The notes beneath the pieces are model-generated. The model did not search any database. It had not been told where the DNA came from and saw only the letters and a program-made list of their open reading frames with translations. A DNA stretch of 64,000 bases from Sunxiuqinia sp963677175. GTDB lineage: Bacteria > Bacteroidota > Bacteroidia > Bacteroidales > Prolixibacteraceae. This document shows positions 36,301-45,391 of the stretch, piece by piece. The stretch lies in contig CAXXES010000006.1 in the NCBI GenBank assembly GCA_963677175.2, positions 806,001 through 870,000 on the forward strand, written 5' to 3'. A program made the translations under genes and the position numbers. The first letter of the stretch is position 1. Each line of letters starts with the position of its first letter.

Positions 36301-36712
36301 CACTTTCGCTCCATCCGGGCGAACCAGCAATGGCCATCTCAAGACCTAACGAGTCGGCCAGCTTCGTGGTGAAAAGAAAAGCATCTTTCCATTCCGGAGT
36401 CATATAGATAAGTCGCTTATCGACAACCTGAGGAGTATTTAAAGATGCATCAAAATTCTGAAATCCTCCAATTCCCACCCGGTGCATCCATTCCAGATCG
36501 GCTCTGATTCCCTCCTTAGTAACATTCCCATTCATCCAATGCCACCAGACCCGGGGCTTGGCACTTTCAGGAGGATTAATAAATCCGGCTTCGAGGTCAA
36601 CCGATGTTTTTGCTGATGGATCTTTACACCCTTCGATAACCGCACCTGAGAAAAGCAACATTACGGCAAAAATCAAAGATTGATTAATTTTATTCTTTAG
36701 ATGATTTTTCAT
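33311..36712 (-). CDS. GH106 alpha-L-rhamnosidase, lipoprotein
   Basis: 1133 aa. Lipoprotein signal with lipobox VIEGC (Cys29). The GH106 opening is clear: PRVWWHWMNGNVTKEGIRAD, then LEWMHRVGIGGFQNFD. Central barrel motifs include YIITDSWEAGAQNWTD and GRYTESHESGRAFIADGMEV, whose Glu residues are candidates for catalysis in this calcium-dependent family. The C-terminal part (about 980-1120) is a galactose-binding-like beta-sandwich (WLDLGSVKNLAEVVVNGKSL; GIVWKTPFRV). In B. thetaiotaomicron, GH106 enzymes act on rhamnogalacturonan side chains. It sits between two GH78 genes on the same strand. Confidence 0.95.
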   Translation of the reverse strand: MKNHLKNKINQSLIFAVMLLFSGAVIEGCKDPSAKTSVDLEAGFINPPESAKPRVWWHWMNGNVTKEGIRADLEWMHRVGIGGFQNFDASLNTPQVVDKRLIYMTPEWKDAFLFTTKLADSLGLEMAIAGSPGWSESGGSWVTPAQAMKKYVWSEIRLKGGEHFTGKLPNPPQTTGRFQNVKLNNEIAALSESHPTYEFYKDISVVAFPVPENDFSMAELNPKVTSSGGNFDLATLTDGDLQNTVLLPSAPEGQNAWVQFEFTNPETIQSLSIVGGGNLGMFSRGESHVTRFLEASNDGKTFRTVLGIPVGRVAQNTLTFAPVTAKYFRFAFENVPPPSNFLVAIGLGSENGPPAPTGTKIAELVLYTSARVNRFEDKAAFSTAAKLSEMATLNVSTSIPKSGLVDLTSKMSADGTLDWTPPAGNWIVMRLGYSLLGITNHPASPEATGLEVDKLNADHVKAYLTNYLDQYKDATGGLMGEKGLQYIITDSWEAGAQNWTDSLMIDFKNLSGYDMLPWVPVLSGHVVESAAASDQFLWDFRRTLSDLVTKNHYNQMTTLLHERGMGRYTESHESGRAFIADGMEVKSKADVPMSATWTPGGFDGGTEVATSYKADVRESASVAHIYGQNLVAAESMTAIGTAWAWSPETLKPTADMELANGLNRFVIHCSVHQPVNDKIPGLGLGPFGQWFTRHETWAEQAKPWTTYLARSSYMLQQGKFVADIAYFYGEDNNITALFGDKLPDVPSSYNYDFVNADIITNILSVDKTGQLITPSGMSYRLLALDSNARYMSLPVLRKISQMVKSGAIVVGEKPLSSPSLSDDSDEFKTVVDELWANENGENSAGKGKVYSGKTIAEVLSSLKITPDFEYTKPKGNTNLLFVHRKLDDTDIYWVNNRNNSTENLEATFGVEGKTAEIWNPETGEIKQASYTIKDGRTTVPLSLKPSDAVFVVFRKKAKSSSLELEQPIETQLASVDGAWNVSFQPHRGAPAQIVLDQLASWSENTDPGVKYFSGTGNYTIMIDAPADWFKEGSQIWLDLGSVKNLAEVVVNGKSLGIVWKTPFRVNVTEALKQGENALEVKVTDLWVNRLIGDQQPETKTKITYTTMPFYQANSPLKESGLLGPVKLLSLSTN

Positions 36713-36981
36713 AATTACGTTACGTTTTGTTTATAACACCATAATCTTAAATTGCAAATTATATGAAATAAATGGATGAATGGTTAGTTTATTTATCTGA
36801 AATAATATGAATTAGATTTTTGGATACCTCAACTTTTGATACTGTTTTCCAACTCCAATCTCCGCCCAAATTTAAATGCATTTTCACTTCCTGCTAAATA
36901 GTTACATTACTGTTTCCAGTATTGTATTATGAACTTGAAATAGCAAGACAGGAAGAAGAAAACACTATCAGTTTCATCATT
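36713..36981. other. Intergenic gap with a possible short coding remnant
   Basis: AT-rich spacer between two rhamnosidase genes. On the minus strand, a 30-codon frame (MHLNLGGDWSWKTVSKVEV, then SKNLIHIISDK and stop) reads like a protein tail, but it is too short to assign. No terminator with a T run is seen. Confidence 0.3.
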
Positions 36982-39648
36982 TTACAGCGTATAGTTAATC
37001 TTGTATTTTCCACTTTTCAATCCAACAATCTCAGATTTTTCTCCTATGAAATTGTATTCCTTTCCATTCATATTGTATTTTGTAATTTCGGAAGGAATAA
37101 AAAATCCAGCTTCGATACCAACCGGTATTTCAACATCCAGTTCCATTGTTTTTTCCTTCAATTCCCAGTTAACGACAAGAGTTCCGTATGGTGTTTCTTT
37201 AAATGTTTTGGCCCATGTAATACCTTGAGGAATTTGTGGCTGAATAAGTACCTTTCTGTATGCCGGAACAGTTTCGTCGATGCGGATGCCGCCCAATGCC
37301 TGATAAAACCATGAACCAATTCCGTTATAGCAATTATGAATTCTGCTGCGATCCCCGTTCCAATATTCCCAGGTAGTTGTGGCACCGTTTTCAATCATAT
37401 ATAAATAACCCGGGTAATCTTTCTTTTTCAACATGGAATATATCAAGTCGACAGCTTGATTTTTGACCGCCCATTCTGTCAAAACGGGAATTCCGACCAA
37501 ACCACAGGCAAAATGCCCGGATCGGTTATTTTCAGTTTCGTTGAACAGGCTTTGTGTAACTGCACTAGTCAGTTCTTTCGGTACAACACCAGCCAGCATC
37601 GGGTATGTCAAGTCAATCTGAGTTCCGGTGGCGTAACTGTTTTTTACAGAATCAAAAAATCGTTGATGTATTTGTTCCTTTATTCGCAAATTTTTCTGAG
37701 CATAAAGATCGGCGTCATCTTTTTTCCCAAGAACCTGTGCAATTTTCTGCATGTCGTCATAACAAACAACAACAAAACAATTATTGACCAAATCAACTGA
37801 AGATTCAGCCATCTGATCTATTCCTGTCCGGGTGGCCCAGTCACCAAGGTACCAGCCGCGATAATCGGTATCCGGCCACCGTTTCAGCAAACCTTCGACA
37901 GTATATTTATCTACATAGGTCAACCATTTTTGCATAACCGGATAATATTTTTCAAGAATTGCTTTATCGCCGTAATTCAGGTACGTTTTCCACGAAGCTG
38001 TAATAATAAAACCACACCAATAAGGACCTCCACCGGCCGAATATGGATTGGGAGCCGTATGAGGCATACCACCATCTTCACGGATACAATCGGCCCAGGC
38101 TTGCAGCCAGTTCACATACAAAGGATTTAGGTTGAACATGGTTTGGGCCGTTTCTGTTGAGGCATTACCATCGCCGCCATAGCCCAAACGTTCGATTGTC
38201 GGACAATCGACCAAATCTCCACCGATACTAAGACAGCGAAGGGTATAAAAAATCATATCGTGAATCTGATTCAACTCCGGATCAGAACACTTGAAACCGG
38301 AAGCCAGCTCATAACCGGTATGAATAAGGCATGCTTTGATTGATTCAGCTGTTGGTGCTTCCTTCAGGTTTGAAATCCGAATATAACGGTAGCCGTGGTA
38401 GTTGAATTTGTTTTTGAATGTTTCAATCCCTTCTCCGGAAGCAATGTATCTGTCCATCTGTTCTTGATTGACAAACTTTCCGTTTTCATCGAGATGATCG
38501 GAATACTCGATTAATATTTCCTGCGATTTTTGCAGTTTTCTGAAATTCATTTCAATCCACCCGGTGAGGTTTTTCCCCATATCAATCAAGAAAGCATCTT
38601 TTCCTAACGGCTTTATTTCTCTAGGTTTTAGCGTTTCTGTAATCTTATTTTGTTCCACCATTTGTGGACTAACTTCATGGTCGGGAACCGAAACTACCGA
38701 AACCGGCCTCCAACTCCGTTCTGGAGTATCTTCCATCGACAAATCAGTTTTTGCCAATGTTCCATCTACAATTTCGCCACCAAAACGGTGAGGACGCCAA
38801 TCGCCATGACGGGTATAACTGCTCTTCCTTTCCATCCAATCAGCTCCCGTTGCGAGTATGATTTCTCTTTTATTGTCAAACAGCTTTTCCATCTGAGCTT
38901 TTACCAACGGGCCATTGTTTACTACTCCGGGCAAAGCCTCAGTATACCAACCGCTTCCTAACCACAACATCAAATTATTCCTTCCTTTCTTCACCATGGA
39001 TGAAACATCGTAAGTAATCGACCACGAGCGTTTATTAAACTGAGAAACAGCCGGAGAAAGAACTCCATCTCCCACTTTTTTTCCGTTCAAATAGACTTCG
39101 TGGTAACCCAACGAATTCACCTGCAAAAAATATTCTCCGCTGGTATCAATCAAATCGAAAGATTTTTTCAACTGAGGACACTCGTAGTAGCCAGCATCTG
39201 TCCGGAAACCGATGTACGAAGCCTTCCAGTCGTCTTTATTTAATAAACCAATACTGAACTTAGCCACTTGACTCCATGGTGAAACATTTCCGTATTTATC
39301 CCACACCCGTACTTTCCAGTATGCAGTTAATCCGGAATTGAGTATTTTCCCCTGATAGGAGACCTGAATACTGGATGAAGATTCAATTTTACCGGAATTC
39401 CACAGGTTCGCTTTATCGTTATTAAGCAAGGTCGAATCACTTGCAACCAACACTTCAAAAGCTTTTTGTTCTGTTCCGTTTTTGTTGCTCCTGACTTTCC
39501 AGCTTAATCGCGGCATGGTTTTATCAACGCCTAATGGATTCGTTAGATTTTCACATTTTAAGTCATAAACACTAAGGTTATCCTTTCCTGCACATCCTGA
39601 AAGAAAGAAAAGAAAAGCGACACAGGTATTAATAAGCGTTGATTTCAT
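36982..39648 (-). CDS. GH78 alpha-L-rhamnosidase, lipoprotein
   Basis: 888 aa. Lipobox LSGC (Cys19). N-terminal Fn3-like domain (VYDLKCENLTNPLGVDKTMP; RLSWKV), rhamnosidase N-terminal domain (YFLQVNSLGYHEVYLNGKKV), (alpha/alpha)6 barrel and C-terminal domain. The catalytic block reads DCPTIERLGYGGDG (Glu486) in place of the commoner DCPQRDERLGWTGDAQ. It keeps the acidic residues but varies around them. The likely general acid is Glu761 in TTTWEYWNG. Different surroundings suggest a different linkage or aglycone from the GH78 at 30436. It is first of the enzyme genes after susD, with its own 366-bp upstream gap. Confidence 0.94.
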   Translation of the reverse strand: MKSTLINTCVAFLFFLSGCAGKDNLSVYDLKCENLTNPLGVDKTMPRLSWKVRSNKNGTEQKAFEVLVASDSTLLNNDKANLWNSGKIESSSSIQVSYQGKILNSGLTAYWKVRVWDKYGNVSPWSQVAKFSIGLLNKDDWKASYIGFRTDAGYYECPQLKKSFDLIDTSGEYFLQVNSLGYHEVYLNGKKVGDGVLSPAVSQFNKRSWSITYDVSSMVKKGRNNLMLWLGSGWYTEALPGVVNNGPLVKAQMEKLFDNKREIILATGADWMERKSSYTRHGDWRPHRFGGEIVDGTLAKTDLSMEDTPERSWRPVSVVSVPDHEVSPQMVEQNKITETLKPREIKPLGKDAFLIDMGKNLTGWIEMNFRKLQKSQEILIEYSDHLDENGKFVNQEQMDRYIASGEGIETFKNKFNYHGYRYIRISNLKEAPTAESIKACLIHTGYELASGFKCSDPELNQIHDMIFYTLRCLSIGGDLVDCPTIERLGYGGDGNASTETAQTMFNLNPLYVNWLQAWADCIREDGGMPHTAPNPYSAGGGPYWCGFIITASWKTYLNYGDKAILEKYYPVMQKWLTYVDKYTVEGLLKRWPDTDYRGWYLGDWATRTGIDQMAESSVDLVNNCFVVVCYDDMQKIAQVLGKKDDADLYAQKNLRIKEQIHQRFFDSVKNSYATGTQIDLTYPMLAGVVPKELTSAVTQSLFNETENNRSGHFACGLVGIPVLTEWAVKNQAVDLIYSMLKKKDYPGYLYMIENGATTTWEYWNGDRSRIHNCYNGIGSWFYQALGGIRIDETVPAYRKVLIQPQIPQGITWAKTFKETPYGTLVVNWELKEKTMELDVEIPVGIEAGFFIPSEITKYNMNGKEYNFIGEKSEIVGLKSGKYKINYTL

Positions 39649-39675
39649 TAAATTTAGTTAGATTAATATTTAAGT

Positions 39676-39707
39676 CTAAAGTTAAATTATCTCAAATCTT
39701 ATCAAGG
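39676..39707 (-). promoter_or_regulatory. Possible internal promoter for the rhamnosidase genes
   Basis: On the minus strand, CCTTG (39707-39703), 18 bp, then TAACTTTAG (39684-39676), resembling TTTG/TAnnTTTG, 28 bp before the GH78 start. It lies in the only long gap of the operon. The -7 box has one mismatch. Confidence 0.3.
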
Positions 39708-39950
39708 ACAATTATTTAATGATAAATAACTTGACTCGTTGAGATTAATAAACATTTTTTAAAAAATTTGATAATGTAATTCTACAACACAATTCGTTGC
39801 GGTATATTTAGTCATCAATTTCTATTGCCTGCAAATACCCCAAATACTTGAACGCAAATTAAACATAATTAAAAATGATTTACACCTCTGTTAACTTATC
39901 GCTAGTTGAAAACAAAATTATTGAGTTACTTTTTATTCTATTGATTATTA

Positions 39951-39992
39951 AGTAACCATCCACTACCTTTCTTTCGATAATGGATGGCTACT
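39951..39992 (-). terminator. Stem-loop after susD of the rhamnoside locus
   Basis: AGTAACCATCCA (39951-39962) pairs with TGGATGGCTACT (39981-39992) at 11 of 12 positions around an 18-nt loop, 22 bp after the susD stop. It occupies the same place as the hairpin after susD in the alpha-galactoside locus. It could be an attenuator or a processing site. The remaining gap (39649-39950) is AT-rich with nothing else recognised except the promoter candidate. Confidence 0.5.
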
Positions 39993-40014
39993 CTAAGTCA
40001 ATAAGGATATTTCT

Positions 40015-41793
40015 TTAATATCCCGGATTTTGGATCAGTAATGAATTTTTATTTACTTCATCTCTGGCAATCGGGAAGAAATACGCCTTATCATCCCAAC
40101 TTCCAGTCATGATTTGAACTGATTCAATTGTTGGGATTGTTGCCGTTGTATGGTCAGGATTCAGCTTATAAACAATATCTACGCCATGCATATCATGATA
40201 AGCTTCCGGTCCAACTAACCAACGCCTTACATCGAAAAATCGATGATCTTCCAACACTAGTTCAACTTTTCTCTCATTGCGGCACCGTGCCTTTAATGCA
40301 TTACCTGATTCTGTAACATCTGGCATTCCAGCTCTTTTCCGAATCATATTCATATAGGTTCGGGCTTCAGGATCTTGACCTAATTCAATACAAGCTTCAG
40401 CATAATTTAGCAGTATTTCGGCATAACGGAAATAACGCCAGGTTAAATCCGCATTATTTTGCCATACGGCTGACACATCAATATCTGTTTTCAAAAATTT
40501 ACGGCAACCAGTACCGGTAAGGCTGCTGTTCCAGGAATTGGCAACACTGTTTCGGGTATCCAATCCATATACATTCACGATTGAATTGGTCGCTGCATCC
40601 CATGTTTCCCACCTTCCAGCCTGCATCACTCCTACAGGATCATAAACAGCCAAATCAGCTGTACGTGGTCTTAATTTAGCTCCTTCATATATTACAGTGG
40701 CATAAAAACGCGGATCACGGTTTTTATAAGGTTCTAAATTTTGTTCGGGATTTTCTCTTGAAAAAAGAGTTCCATCAGCCATTTCGTAACTGTCTACCGC
40801 TTCGCTGGTAAGACCATTTCTTCCGTTACCATACCAACCATTCGGATAGAGTTCGAACATTCCAACTCCTTTTCCAGCACTTAAAGAAAAGAAGCGAACA
40901 AAGATATCTTCACTGGATTGTGATGAAACAAAAAGATCTTGATAATTTTTTGTGGCTTCCTCTCCTGATGCAGGTTCTGGTTTATATAAACTGTATATAC
41001 CTAAATCTATCACGGCCTTTGCAGCATCTTTAGCCGCTTGCCAACGTTGAGCCCGATCGCCACCAACATAACCAAGTAGTTCTGGGTTAGAAAAACCAGA
41101 AAATTTATCCGTATTGTGCTGATCGCTGGCCGCATAAAGCAGAACTCGTGATTTAAGAGCTAAAGCCGCTCCTTTTGTTGCGCGCCCTAAAGCATCACCC
41201 GTATTTTCCAAGGGCAATAAACCTGCTGCCAAATCACATTCATCCGAAATAAATTTTATACAGTCAGCATAACTGTCTCGAGCAATATTGAAATCATCAG
41301 TTAACACATATGACGATTTAATTAAAGGCACACCGCCATAATAGCTAACCAACATGTGGTAATTCCAGGCTCTTAGAAATCTAATTTCACCTTCCAGACG
41401 CTCCTTAATTGTCTTGCCATCTACTAAGGTAGTTGTGGAAGGCAAATTTTCGATATTTTCCAGAAAAATATTACACGTACGAATATCCCTGTATCTTCCG
41501 TTCCAGTCTCCCCACACAGCATTATCTGAAGTGATGAGCATATTATTTACATCAAAGTCGTCCTCTCCGGCTCGTTCACGTACTTCATCGCACTTACGAC
41601 TGGTCAAATCCCATCCCCAAGGTATGTTGTTGTATACATTATTAACATATGCTGCCGCTAATGCAGGGTCAGACCAAACATCTGATTCAGCAAATTCTGT
41701 TGATGGTTTTGTATCGAGAATACTTTCATCGCATGAATTCATAAGCATTAAAGCAAATACAGAAACCATATATAAAATTGATATCTTTTTCAT
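40015..41793 (-). CDS. SusD/RagB-family surface glycan-binding lipoprotein (rhamnoside locus)
   Basis: 592 aa. Lipobox LMNSC (Cys21) followed by DES, an acidic stretch like those used for surface export. SusD fold: SILDTKPSTEFAESDVWSDP near the start, RFLRAWNYHMLVSYYGGVPL, ATKGAALALKSRVLLYAAS, FRYAEILLNYAEACIELGQD, RNERKVELVLEDHRFFDVRR, and YFFPIARDEVNKNSLLIQNP at the end. Works with the SusC encoded 10 bp upstream. A rhamnose-containing glycan is inferred from the GH78 and GH106 genes that follow. No SusE/F-like gene follows. Confidence 0.97.
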   Translation of the reverse strand: MKKISILYMVSVFALMLMNSCDESILDTKPSTEFAESDVWSDPALAAAYVNNVYNNIPWGWDLTSRKCDEVRERAGEDDFDVNNMLITSDNAVWGDWNGRYRDIRTCNIFLENIENLPSTTTLVDGKTIKERLEGEIRFLRAWNYHMLVSYYGGVPLIKSSYVLTDDFNIARDSYADCIKFISDECDLAAGLLPLENTGDALGRATKGAALALKSRVLLYAASDQHNTDKFSGFSNPELLGYVGGDRAQRWQAAKDAAKAVIDLGIYSLYKPEPASGEEATKNYQDLFVSSQSSEDIFVRFFSLSAGKGVGMFELYPNGWYGNGRNGLTSEAVDSYEMADGTLFSRENPEQNLEPYKNRDPRFYATVIYEGAKLRPRTADLAVYDPVGVMQAGRWETWDAATNSIVNVYGLDTRNSVANSWNSSLTGTGCRKFLKTDIDVSAVWQNNADLTWRYFRYAEILLNYAEACIELGQDPEARTYMNMIRKRAGMPDVTESGNALKARCRNERKVELVLEDHRFFDVRRWLVGPEAYHDMHGVDIVYKLNPDHTTATIPTIESVQIMTGSWDDKAYFFPIARDEVNKNSLLIQNPGY

Positions 41794-41803
41794 ATACTTA
41801 AAT

Positions 41804-44800
41804 TTAGAAAGTTACAGTTAATCCGAAAGTCGTGGTTTTATTTAACGGATAAACCTGACTATTTACCCATATCGAACCTGCAGCATCGTCAGGTGATTCC
41901 GGATCCCAATCTTTCATCCCTGTGAAAGTTAAAAAATTCTGCCCGCTGGCATAAATACGAAGAGATTCAATGCCAAATGTACTTGTAACTGAGTTTGGCA
42001 CATTATAGCCTATTTCCAGGTTTTTAAGCCTCAAATAGTCACTACTTCTGACATAATAGGTATTATTTGGCTCACCATCAGTCATCCAATATTCCAAACT
42101 GCGGTTATTAGCTCTGGGATGGGTAGCACTTGGGTTTTCCGGAGTCCAACGGTCTTTAATCTCATTATAGAGGAAGTTACCAGCTTCTCCCTGGAAAATC
42201 CGATATGATCTTTCGGCACCGGCTGCTCCCTGAAATAGTACTGTTGCATAAAAATTCTTATACTGCAAATCAAGATTAAAGCCTCCGGTAAATGTAGGAA
42301 TGGTAGTTTTCTTACTTCTGACCCTATCCAAACCATTAATTTTACCGTCTTTATTCACATCTTCAAAAATGATGTCACCTGGACGAGCTCCAGACCAATG
42401 TGGATAAGCGTCGACAGCAGCCTGATCAACAAAAACACCAATCGCATGATAATATAATCTTGCATTCATCGGATTACCTGTCGATTTTTGATATTCAGGA
42501 ATGCCTGGTGTTTCATCCCAAAATTTAATGTGGTTTTTAGAGAATGCTCCATTGGCTGATACCTGAAATTTTAAATCACCTATGTTATTCCAATATGAAA
42601 TTTGAGCTTCAAATCCTTTATTAATAACCTCTCCAATATTTTCACGTGGAAGGCTTAAACCAGTAGAAGAAGGTACTGAAGCGTTTCGCCACCATAAGAT
42701 ATTGGTACGCAGGTTGTAAAAATAATCTGCACTAATTGTAAGTTTATTATCAAATAATTGGCTGTCAAATCCAATATTCGACTGGTTGGCAACCTCCCAT
42801 GTAATATTTGAATTCGGGATTCGCAACGCTGATAAAGTCTTTTCAGCAACACTCTGGTTTAAAATATAGGTATTGTTGTATCCATAAGTTGTCATAAACT
42901 GGTAAGGATCGATACGGTCGTTGCCTGTTTTACCCCATGAACCACGAATTTTCATTTCATCGATAAAAGAGATATTTTCTTTCCAGAAATTTTCATCAGA
43001 AATCCGATAACCTAAAGAAACGCCAGGGAAGAATCCAAATCGTTTACCAGCGGGAAAGATATAAGATCCATCATATCGCCATACAAATTCGGCCAAATAC
43101 TTTGAGTCAAAGGCGTAGTTTACCCTACCAAAATAATTCTGACGCGCTTCATCACTTGCAGCTCCACCGTTGTCTTTTTGTGCATCACCACCTGCAAACA
43201 TATGATCGAGTGATTCTGATGCGAAAAATCTTCTGTAAGCCCAGAAATCCATTCTATCGCCGGTAATACGCTCTGCACCCAGCAATACCTTAACTGCATG
43301 TTTGCTGTCAAAGGACCGCTCATAGTTGATCAAACCATTTAAGGTTGTTTTTCCTTTATCCTCCATCCACTGTTGCAGCCTTGGATCAGTAACCCCTTTT
43401 TTGGCTGGAGAAACAACAGGTTCATTGTCGGCATCCAAAGTCACTCCGTCCCAAGTATACAGATACCAAGGCTTTAAAAATGCTTTCCGGTTCATAAACG
43501 TTTTATCGATAGCAACGTTTCCTGTTAATGATAAACCTTCAACCCAAGGGATATCGATAACCAATCTCATTTTACTTTCCATAACATATGTTTTTGACTT
43601 GTCGTAACCGGTTTCATCCGTAACCATTACAACAGGATTATTACCATATTCAACATCCGGTCCTGGTTCTCCGTTAGGCCATCTTGCGACCAAATAAGGA
43701 TAAGCCCTGTTCAAGGCCCAAAAAATATTTTGGGCTCCACCACCAGTTGTACCACCGCTGCCGCCAACTCCCGGATAATTTCTGTTTTCCTGACGACCAG
43801 AAACATCGAAACTTAAGCGAATATGATTGGAAATTTTTGCGTCTAAATTGCTACGAAAGTCTGTTTGCGAATAATTTGTTGCACTATTCTTGTAAATACC
43901 ATCCTGATAATTTGAACCAATAGAGACAAAGTATTTGATATTTTCAGCTCCCCCTGATAACGATAAATTACCATAACGCTGTGGCGAATAATCTTTAATC
44001 GTTTCTTTAAACCAATCGGTATTCGGATGTCCCCAAGGATCGGAGCCATCAGCATACTTTTGAATATCTTCATCAGAATATCTTAAAGGTTGACCTGCCG
44101 CAGTTTTAATCTCATTGATCAATGTTGCATAGGTAGCAGCGTCTGTCATTTTAGGTAATACTGTAGGTGTATTCCAACCCTGACTTAAGGAAAGTTGAAT
44201 AGTAGGTTTACCTGTTTCCCCACGTTTTGTAGTAACGAGAATAACACCATTGGCAGCCTGAGCTCCATAGATTGCAGCAGAAGCATCTTTCAGTACAGTG
44301 ACTGACTCAATGGTAGAGGGATCAAGTCGGTCCAAGCTTCTGTTTGCAATACCGTCAACGACAATAAGTGGAGAATTATCGCCAAGTGTATTTGCACCAC
44401 GAATTCTCAGAGTCGATCCATCATTTCCAGGTTCACCTGTTCTCGAAATTACAACAAGGCCTGGTAATTGACCTGCTAATGCATTTGAAAAATTGGTCGA
44501 TGTCGATCTCCGAAGCTGATCGCCTTTTACAGCAGTAATGGAGCCTGTCAATGTTGCTTTCTTCTGAGTACCATAACCAATTGCCACAACCTCTTCAATG
44601 CCAATCGCATCTTCCTCTAACTGCACATCGATCGTGGACTGACCGCCAACTGTAATCTCCTGAGATCTCATTCCCACAAACGAAAATACCAAAGTACCAG
44701 TGCCGGGAACATCGAAAATGGAATAGTCTCCATCAAAATCGGTAATAGTACCTTGAGTAGTTCCTTTGATCAAAACAGTAACACCAGGAAGCGATTCCCC

Positions 44801-45229
44801 GGAAGAGTCGGTTACGCGTCCAGAGACTGTGATCTCTTGTTGAGAAATACTTTCAGCCAAATTTGTCGAGATAGCTATTTGCCTTTTATCGATTCTATAG
44901 GTTACATTTGTCCCTTCGAAAATCTTGTCAAGAATTTCAGGGATCGACTCATTTTCAACCTCTATACTTACCGCCTTTTGGACATCAACTGCTTTGGCGT
45001 TATAGATAAAATAAAAATCGGTCTGATTTTCAATCTGTCCTAACACATTCCTTATGGACGTATTTTTCAGGTTTAGGCTCAGACGGGTTTGCTGAGCGTT
45101 TGCATTTGTAGCAAAAATTTGGACTACACTTACCAGTATTGCAAACAGCGTTAGTCTCATTGTTTTTAACAGTTTCGATCTCCACAAAAGCTTAGCCGTG
45201 GAAATCCATGAATAATGATTTTTTTTCAT
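41804..45229 (-). CDS. SusC-family TonB-dependent receptor with STN domain (rhamnoside locus)
   Basis: 1141 aa, complete. It begins MKKNHYSWISTAKLLW with a long n-region; the signal peptide ends NANAQ (about residue 46). STN domain (about 48-125), carboxypeptidase-regulatory-like domain (about 130-210, PGVTVLIKGTTQGTITDFDG), plug (about 220-345, SPLIVVDGIANRSL; AIYGAQAANGVILVTTKRGE), then the barrel ending TTTFGLTVTF. It imports oligosaccharide and signals to the FecR gene 162 bp upstream. Start choice is supported by the similar N-terminus of the partial SusC at 1-1371. Confidence 0.97.
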   Translation of the reverse strand: MKKNHYSWISTAKLLWRSKLLKTMRLTLFAILVSVVQIFATNANAQQTRLSLNLKNTSIRNVLGQIENQTDFYFIYNAKAVDVQKAVSIEVENESIPEILDKIFEGTNVTYRIDKRQIAISTNLAESISQQEITVSGRVTDSSGESLPGVTVLIKGTTQGTITDFDGDYSIFDVPGTGTLVFSFVGMRSQEITVGGQSTIDVQLEEDAIGIEEVVAIGYGTQKKATLTGSITAVKGDQLRRSTSTNFSNALAGQLPGLVVISRTGEPGNDGSTLRIRGANTLGDNSPLIVVDGIANRSLDRLDPSTIESVTVLKDASAAIYGAQAANGVILVTTKRGETGKPTIQLSLSQGWNTPTVLPKMTDAATYATLINEIKTAAGQPLRYSDEDIQKYADGSDPWGHPNTDWFKETIKDYSPQRYGNLSLSGGAENIKYFVSIGSNYQDGIYKNSATNYSQTDFRSNLDAKISNHIRLSFDVSGRQENRNYPGVGGSGGTTGGGAQNIFWALNRAYPYLVARWPNGEPGPDVEYGNNPVVMVTDETGYDKSKTYVMESKMRLVIDIPWVEGLSLTGNVAIDKTFMNRKAFLKPWYLYTWDGVTLDADNEPVVSPAKKGVTDPRLQQWMEDKGKTTLNGLINYERSFDSKHAVKVLLGAERITGDRMDFWAYRRFFASESLDHMFAGGDAQKDNGGAASDEARQNYFGRVNYAFDSKYLAEFVWRYDGSYIFPAGKRFGFFPGVSLGYRISDENFWKENISFIDEMKIRGSWGKTGNDRIDPYQFMTTYGYNNTYILNQSVAEKTLSALRIPNSNITWEVANQSNIGFDSQLFDNKLTISADYFYNLRTNILWWRNASVPSSTGLSLPRENIGEVINKGFEAQISYWNNIGDLKFQVSANGAFSKNHIKFWDETPGIPEYQKSTGNPMNARLYYHAIGVFVDQAAVDAYPHWSGARPGDIIFEDVNKDGKINGLDRVRSKKTTIPTFTGGFNLDLQYKNFYATVLFQGAAGAERSYRIFQGEAGNFLYNEIKDRWTPENPSATHPRANNRSLEYWMTDGEPNNTYYVRSSDYLRLKNLEIGYNVPNSVTSTFGIESLRIYASGQNFLTFTGMKDWDPESPDDAAGSIWVNSQVYPLNKTTTFGLTVTF

Positions 45230-45236
45230 AAATTTG
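45229..45236 (+). promoter_or_regulatory. Antisense -7 box TAAATTTG over the susC start codon (rhamnoside locus)
   Basis: Identical to the box at 1371-1378 and in the same register over the start codon. No clear TTTG at -33, so this is the weakest of the three promoters. Confidence 0.42.
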
Positions 45237-45242
45237 TAATGA

Positions 45243-45340
45243 TTTGAGTTTTGTAATTCAAATTATTTTGTGCACAAAGTTTAAGGAGCTCAAGCACATA
45301 AGAAACAGAGAAGGAGGTGTTTGTAGCATCTCCTTTTTTT
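45243..45340 (+). ncRNA. Candidate cis-antisense sRNA of the rhamnoside locus
   Basis: Predicted plus-strand RNA of about 100 nt from the TAAATTTG box to the intrinsic terminator at 45311-45340, antisense to the susC leader and ending before fecR. Inferred by position; the terminator is seen directly. Confidence 0.48.
45311..45340 (+). terminator. Intrinsic terminator, plus strand, between fecR and susC
   Basis: AAGGAGGTG (45311-45319) pairs with CATCTCCTT (45327-45335), one G-T pair, 7-nt loop, with seven T from 45334. Confidence 0.75.
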
Positions 45341-45391
45341 AAGCATCGTGTTATTTCATAAGCGTTTGTTTTAGGTTAATTACAAGTATTT

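Noticed and set aside
36823..36915. 30-codon minus-strand frame MHLNLGGDWSW between rhamnosidase genes
   Set aside because: Reads like a protein tail but is too short to call as a gene; mentioned only in the gap entry.
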